Shown: one piece after another, positions 57,911 through 64,000 of the stretch
Layout: each line of letters begins with the position of its first letter
Numbering within the stretch: the stretch's first letter is position 1
Assembly: GCA_039000515.1 (NCBI GenBank)
Contig: JBCFYV010000100.1
Span: forward strand, 23,307,864-23,371,863
Direction of reading: 5' to 3'
DNA length: 64,000 nucleotides
Origin: Timema cristinae
Lineage: Eukaryota > Arthropoda > Insecta > Phasmatodea > Timematidae
Made by a program: the position numbers and the translations under genes
Notes under the pieces: model-generated
What the model saw: the letters and a program-made list of their open reading frames with translations, nothing else
Databases searched by the model: none
Told to the model about the DNA's origin: nothing

Positions 57911-59286
57911 CCGAGTCATCAATGAGTATATAGTATATAAATTTGAGTCTTCAATGTATATACATTAGTCCTAACAAATCCATCAGCATGGCTATTTTCT
58001 GCCCACAAATTGGCATCTACAATTATTTGATTCAGATAGGAAGGAACTATTTGGAGAGCTACAAAAAAATATACTCAAACAATTTTCATACAATTACATT
58101 TAAAGCCAAGTGATCTGAAGATTTCCCTTTTGATAAATAGTAACAATAATTAGGATATAACACACTACAGAGTAAAATGTTATACATTTTTACAGTAAAA
58201 AAAATATGTTTGTATTATATTAAAGTACCTTCATAACAAATTCTTATTATAGCTATGACTTAACCAGTGCCATACCTAGGCAGGTGCAGCGGGTGTACAG
58301 GCACAGAGCCCAGGGTGAAGAGGGCTCTGAAATGTAACTGACAACAACAAATTTGTCAAATATAAATATATAAACTGTCACCCACTTGAAAAAAACATCT
58401 TTAACCTGATTTTTATAGGAAAACTGTTATTTGATAGCTGGAAAAGTTACTAGAATTACTTTTTTATGTTTTCATACACCAAATCAAATGATTCGAAAGG
58501 CCCAATGTTAAGCCGCTATCACTTTTTAAAATCAATATTTCGACAAAAAAAAAATTAAGAACAAGGGACTGTTAATTTTATTTTATTTACTTTAAAATAC
58601 TTCTGGTTGTTGAAAGCGGATTTCCTATAAAAATCAAGTTCGTCCATTCTCAAGACTCTGTATTCCCTCAGATAAATAGGTTTTAGGTTGAGTGTTTTAT
58701 TTGGTTGATGTTTTTAACGTACACTTTCTGAACCGACTTATGAACACGGCTTTTATATAACAGACACAACACAGTGTTTACAAAGACAATATAAGTGTTG
58801 TAGCTAAAATAACAATTTTTCACCAACTTAGGGAACTACCCGTGTAATGTAAGGACACTCTGAAAGGTGGGAGGGCGGGGAGTATAGAAGGGATGAGAGG
58901 GGTTGGTGTGGTGACTGCCATAACTACAGTAGCGCACCTCTAGTGAGGTGATAATACATAGTACTACTTGGAGGAGAGATTTGCAAAACATCGAGATGTC
59001 CATCCGAATCTTAAACATAAAGCTTTTAATTCTATAGGGACTGGTTGATGCCTTTTGCCCCAAATTTGGCGTCAACCATATTTTTAAAATAATAAACCAC
59101 GGGTTCCCCCCCCCCCCCCCCCCGTTTCTTTACCTTTCTCTCCTCCCTTCATTACATTTGATCCAATGACAAGTGAGATAGACTTTGATTTATTTATTCT
59201 ATGAGTGGCAAGTTACTATCGCTATTTACTTTGCACGAAATTATAATTACATGAATTATCACCTATAATTTACTGTCATAAACTAT
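57911..59286. other. Intergenic with one hAT-like terminus and a C run
   Basis: CAGTGCCATACCTAGGCAGG at ~58267 resembles a hAT left end. A run of C occupies ~59107-59123. ORF 58836-59075 has no recognisable content. Confidence 0.35.
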
Positions 59287-59560
59287 CCGACACCTTAGCT
59301 CAGTCGGTAGCGTGTCTGCCTACTGAGCTAAGAGTGCCGGATTCGATTCCTGGCATGGCCGAAAAATTTCTCATTGGTGAAATATGGGTTTAATCTTACA
59401 CATTGATGAATTAATGGCTTGGGGACTGGATGTTGTGCCTGTCTTAGTCTTAGGTTAGATTATAAGACATATGAAGCTACGACAGACCTAGCCAATCGGT
59501 AGTGGAAAATATACGGCTTGAAAAAAACTGATCCAAGCCACAGGCTGGAAATAGTAGTCG
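59287..59560 (+). mobile_element. tRNA-derived SINE of a different family
   Basis: The head CACCTTAGCTCAGTCGGTAG with box B CGGATTCGATTCCTGG is tRNA-like but lacks an acceptor stem. The body continues to an A-rich end near 59560. It does not carry the shared tail of types 1 and 2. Confidence 0.55.
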
Positions 59561-60101
59561 ATGTAAAAAAAAATACTGTAATAAATTACACATAATTAGT
59601 AAAAATTCCTTTTGATATTCATGAAATTTATTATTATGAGTTTATGAGCGATTTTTTTTCCTGTCCATCCGTGGTAATTTAAATGAGTTTTAGTTCCTAA
59701 GTGATGTTATTGTTTAATTTTAATGTGTTGCAGTTAATTCGTAAAATTTGTTCCTTCTTTCCTTGTCTAATTTATAAGTATCTTGTTGTTCGTCAAAGTG
59801 TGAAGGTCAACGCTTGCTTCAATGTCTGCTCCTGTTATTGTTCAAAGTAACAACATTCCTAAACCATGCCTCAGCGTTTGGTTCGAATACCTGTGCAGCC
59901 AACACAGCCAATTTTAAAATAATTAATTGCCTAAGCTTTCTGACTCGTCACCGTATTCTAACTATTAGGTACGTCCGGAAGTCCGAGAATCCATCTCCCT
60001 GAAACTTGCTATGCAGGTTGAGTCATAACCAGCAGGGACTACCAGATGATGAAAGCACTTATATTTCCTAATAATTTAATGGGAAAAAAAAATCAACTCG
60101 C

Positions 60102-60348
60102 TTCGGTGGTCGCATGGCCTAGGGCGCTACTATCGTGGTAGAAGACTATACTGTTGATGATAGTGAGATTAAAGTTTGAATATCGATCGGGTGTACTTAG
60201 AGGGGTTTTCCCTAAATGTTTTTTCCGTCTCCCTCCACACGAATGTGGGTACACTTCCTATAAATACTACCTTCTTATTTCCTAAAACCATTAGTGTAGC
60301 TAGTGCATAGGAGTATAACACGAACGGGTAGTATGACGCGGTGCTAGT
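60102..60348 (+). mobile_element. Type 1b SINE, full length
   Basis: Head CGGTGGTCGCATGGCCTAGG, body, and shared tail ACGAACGGGTAGTATGACGC. It is moderately diverged and no clear TSD was seen. Confidence 0.85.
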
Positions 60349-61059
60349 AAAAGATAAAATAAAACATTCAGCTGCGTCTACTGTTGGTAAATGGTTTGAA
60401 ATGACTCGTTAAATGAAAGGTGTCTGTGTCATTCTGTGCTGATTTGTTTCACTAAACAACAAAATACCAAGAAAACATACGTCTTTACAAATCGACATCT
60501 ATGTGCAAAAGTGTTGCACTACAAAATCACCGATTTTTTAATTTGCAAGTAAAAACAGATTATAGCACAATGCGTTTCGTTTATCAATTATTTTAGGTAG
60601 CAAACGTGCACTTTCTGAACAGCCTGGTTATATAAACACATAAGAATTTCTATGAACGAGAGGGAAAAGGCCTACTAATTTTGCCGGGAAAGGTACTTTC
60701 ACATACTTTCCGTAGTTATTTTACATTTCACAATCGACAAAGGACCTACGGCCTTACTTTCCCCACTAAGATCGACCACAATGCATTAATTGTAGGACTT
60801 AACCTAACTATTTGGATAGATAAAATTAAAACATTCAATAATTATATTTCTAGCTGTAACCTTTTAAATATATATTTAAGTATTCTAAATTTTATATTAA
60901 TAGTTCAAAAATTATATATTTTTAAGTTGTAGCACTGTTTCAAAAAGGTGTCAATCTCTAAACGGTCTACTAAAAAATGTAATATATTGATATCCAACTA
61001 TTTGACGTTTGTGTTTCCAAGTATGAGTTTAAATATTTAAGAACAATTTTGAATAGCAA

Positions 61060-61554
61060 TAACAATATTAGATTGTAAATTAGAAAAAAAGAATACAGTC
61101 GGGAAATGCATGCTGTTACTCGGTCAGTAAGTTGTTGACACATTGCCTGCTCTAAAGAAATTTTACATTCATAATATAAAAAACAATTTCACCAATTGTG
61201 CTCTATGGGTGTGAAACATGGTATCTCAATTACATGACGAAAACCAATTTAGGATGTTCACAAACAAGGTGCTTAGGAAGATATTTGGTACCAAAAAGGA
61301 TGTAGGATACTGATGAGTGAGGGGGGTTGCATAGTGATGAGTTATACTCGTATACTCTGTACTCATCACAAGTCATTGTTAGGATAACCAGACCTTGTAT
61401 ATTACAGTGGGCCGGACGTGCAGTGTTAATTGGAGAATCTAGAACCGCGTTCAGGGTATTGAATGGCAAACCCATTGGGAAGAGACCATTGGGAAGACCT
61501 AGACGCAGATGGGAGGATAACATTAAAATCGACCTGAAAAGAGGTCGGGTGTAA
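61060..61554 (+). pseudogene. LINE ORF2 C-terminal fragment (YGCETW ... GRPRRRWEDN)
   Basis: TISPIVLYGCETW at ~61175-61225 is followed by a stop-interrupted linker. A 75-codon open frame (61327-61554) then ends ILQWAGRAVLIGESRTAFRV, GKRPLGRPRRRWEDNIKIDL. This is the conserved end of a LINE reverse-transcriptase ORF. It is the same family as the minus-strand fragment at 24.2-24.5 kb and better preserved. The polymerase core is absent. Confidence 0.88.
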
Positions 61555-62370
61555 TGAGTGTACTGGATAGAACTAGCTCAAAATAAGGATTTCTGGCATA
61601 TTTTTGTAAGTGCGGCAATAAACTTTCGAGTTCCTAATACCATAGAACAGGCTAAGTAGGTTGCATATCATTTTGATTAAAAATACATTTCTGCTAGCGT
61701 GTGAATTGCTTCGCCAATCGAGCAGATTATGCTTTCAATCTTCAACGAACGAATGAAGCAAACACAACATTCAAACCCCCTACCATTAGCCTACCATTTA
61801 AGGTATGTTTTTCAATCTGAGACAGTCAGCTGCGACCGCGGCTAGAGTTGCAGTCTTCACGCAAGCGCAATTCGAGTTGTGTCTGCGATAGCAGCACGTT
61901 TCGTAGAACTGGTGGCGTGAGCAGCCTCAGTACTGGATTTGTAACGACCGTGTGTATTTGTTATTGAATTTGGTCTAGGGCTGCGCGAATGCGCGAGTTT
62001 TTCTCTATATCACTTTCTACAAGATGATTGATCTGGTTGACATTCACTTAAAGTCGTATACTAATTAAAATATTATATCATCTTTCCTCACCATGTACCA
62101 CAAATATACTGTTCACCTTCTGGTTTTTCCTTCTTCTGTACAACCGCATTAAAATTAGTTCATCCTTATCTTCTTACTCCCTCACAATATCCAAAAAAGG
62201 TCTGTCACACGTATCACCTGTGCTCTCCTCCAACTCCAAATCGACTTATGAGTGTGGCTGGACCAGCATCTTGGAAAACACCCCATGTGGATAGGGTCGT
62301 CAAGGTCTCTTTCGGCAATAGCCGGACTTCAGACGCAGTTGAAGATAGCTGTCGCGGCTTGGACAACGTA
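61555..62370. other. Intergenic with a CpG-rich patch
   Basis: 61835-62000 is CG-rich (GCTGCGACCGCGGCTAGAGT, GCTGCGCGAATGCGCGAG) and could be an old promoter or part of an element. No gene is recognised. Confidence 0.3.
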
Positions 62371-62590
62371 CAGTAGCCCCATGGCTTCTTTGGTGCTGAC
62401 TGACAGCTGACAGCTTTGAAAAGTTACCAGACCAAATTATGTATCCCTACACCGAACCATATGATCTGAAAAAACATGTATTTAGCAGCTGTCACCTCTG
62501 ATGGTCAAAATGTAGGTATATACCTACATGTTAACGGTCAGAAGTCAGCTGTGAGCTGTAAGTCAGCACCAAAGAAGTCATGGGCTACTG
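62371..62590. mobile_element. 220-bp MITE with TA target site
   Basis: The left end CAGTAGCCCCATGGCTTCTT and right (reverse complement CAGTAGCCCATGACTTCTTT) are inverted for ~45 bp, flanked by TA on both sides. The middle holds the perfect palindrome ATGTAGGTATATACCTACAT. Likely Tc1/mariner-type. Confidence 0.88.
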
Positions 62591-62592
62591 TA

Positions 62593-63232
62593 TCTTAGTG
62601 AAAGGGAACCAGTCCAGTCTCTCAACCGGTTTCTGTTGGATGAGCACTTGTCTTGTGGTCGTGACATTGTAAAGTTAGCTCGAGTAGTGACGTCATGATG
62701 GCTGGTTTCCCTCGTGAGTGAGTCACTCTTCGTCACGTCACGTCATGGGGGTCATTACAACACGACTAACTACCTGGTCACAGACAGGTGGTTTTTGTTG
62801 GGATGGAGACCAGGTGCTCATTCCTCAAACGTGCGCAATTAATTTGTACGAATTCCTTTAAGAGGTCGGGGCTCAAATCTAGGACGGGTGTGCTCAGGGA
62901 CTCCTCAAGGGGAGAGTAGGGGTTAGGCTCGGGGTGCTGGGTTCGAGGTGCACCATGCCGCCAATGTTTTCTAAAAATTACGAAAATCATAAAAATTTAA
63001 TTAATTGGGGATCCTAATTTAATTTTATATATTTCCCTTGAATTTTTTTGCAGAAATTTTAAAATCATCTAGTCGATGTTCACTAGGCCTACTACACCTA
63101 TACTTTATTCTTGTAACAATTTATTTTCAAGTCCATAAAACAATTTTTTGACCAAAACAATCTTATAGAGGAGGGGATACCAAAATTAAAGTTCCACCTG
63201 GCACAAAAATTATGACTGAGGTGGTCTAGGTC
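62593..63232. other. Intergenic, nothing recognised
   Basis: ORF 62778-62990 (minus) has no recognisable content. No element ends could be paired. Confidence 0.3.
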
Positions 63233-63285
63233 AGTGGTGTTCAACCTGGGGTGAACGTCCCCCTGAGGGCACGTGAAGATTTCTT
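63233..63285 (+). mobile_element. hAT-like left terminus
   Basis: CAGTGGTGTTCAACCTGGGG matches hAT termini and the 31.36-kb element. No right end was found before the window ends. Confidence 0.5.
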
Positions 63286-63558
63286 TGAGAATACGTAAAG
63301 TAATAGTTAAAATACAAATAAATAATATATACATAGATGGCATCGCGAAAATCACTTTTACGGTTTCAGTAGCTCATGAAACGTCAAAGTGTACCAAAAT
63401 CTCTAGTTTTTTTTACGATCACAATACTTCTTTCTCTGAGGGGAGGGAGAACGGAAGAGGTCCTAAGTTAACCTACGTCCTTAAACCAGCTCGCACAGAG
63501 AAGCAATGATAGATCGAGGAGATTCGGTCGTGGGAACACACGGCTATCTTTCATTAGA

Positions 63559-63930
63559 GTCGAAGATGGCTTCGTTTTCTGATGGCTCGTGATATTAATT
63601 GAGCACTCACATGTAACTAACAATCTCCACACGTCCATCACAGAATCTGCCTTAAAATATTAGTGAATAGTGAGCCTGAGCACAGGATTACTCCTGGCTG
63701 TCTCAGTGGTCCAGGGTTTTATTCTCATGTCCAGGTGTCATTTTTTTCAATTTAAAATCATGTGTTTACTATATTTAATAGACAATAATATCACACGCTC
63801 ATCACAGACTCTCCCTTGAATTAATTGATATATGGGCTTGGGTGAGGGATGAACCTGGGTAGCTCGGTGGTAGAGTATTTGGGTATCTAAGTCAAAGATC
63901 CTAGCAGATACACCCTTGTCCAGGCTCATT
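63559..63930 (+). repeat. Second copy of the tRNA-ended element's right half, partly duplicated
   Basis: ATGGCTTCGTTTTCTGATGG through CACGTCCATCACAGAATCTG to CTCAGTGGTC and GTGTCATTTTT matches 41.14-41.62 kb without the SINE. A second, more diverged copy of the CATCACAGA...GCTCGGTGG segment follows at ~63790-63930. Confidence 0.65.
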
Positions 63931-64000
63931 TGTCACAAATTGACTTAACCTAGGACAGTAAAACAAATGCTACATTCAGCTTTAACGTCTAAATATTTTC

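Overview
This is a eukaryotic, AT-rich window, almost certainly from an arthropod and probably an insect. Three things support that. There is one intron-split gene whose N-terminus is a ZAD (zinc-finger-associated domain), a domain essentially confined to arthropods. Short TTAGG-like pentamers are present. The transposon content is typical of arthropods (tRNA-derived SINEs, hAT and pogo/Tigger elements, Helitrons, non-LTR retrotransposon tails). I cannot name the species. There are no operons, CRISPR arrays or ribosome binding sites.

1-20.6 kb: the only convincing host gene, a ZAD-C2H2 zinc-finger transcription factor on the + strand. Its six coding exons (1625-1765, 9565-9708, 14637-14786, 15559-16532, 18242-18416, 19523-20044) join in frame to 701 codons. 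The order is ZAD, acidic/serine-rich linker, KKKRK nuclear localisation signal, then seven C2H2 fingers. Introns hold a TSD-flanked hAT MITE, other TIR elements, an LTR-retrotransposon primer-binding site and a Tigger transposase fragment. Upstream lie a near-perfect 180-bp-arm hairpin flanked by TTAA and a divergent 55-codon ORF of unknown nature.

20.4-25.4 kb: a graveyard of transposons. It contains a pogo-like terminus, a LINE tail, a GC-rich Ty3/Gypsy integrase remnant, a Tigger transposase C-terminus, a 46-bp tandem repeat, another LINE tail and a complete short Helitron.

25.4-36 kb: two degenerate SINEs, three separate arrays of one 43-bp minisatellite, two neighbouring hAT elements with perfect 8-bp target duplications (one carrying an internal ~86-bp tandem array), a back-to-back pair of SINEs, and a CpG-rich segment ending in a consensus splice donor that may be an untranslated first exon.

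36.2-40.5 kb: a ~4.3-kb minisatellite of about 98 copies of a 44-bp unit, preceded by degenerate TTAGG-like pentamers. The long minus-strand ORFs here are repeat artefacts.

40.9-64 kb: dense SINEs with different tRNA-like heads but one shared 3' tail, many with intact target duplications. There is also an inverted-repeat element with tRNA-like ends, several MITEs and foldbacks, more LINE tails, and a 2.0-kb DNA transposon with ~340-bp terminal inverted repeats. That transposon encodes a decayed protein combining a FEN1/PIN-nuclease-like region with a cysteine-rich CXC-like C-terminus. It is the best candidate for something poorly described.

All boundaries and family calls were made by eye from the sequence and from recalled family features. 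No database search was run.
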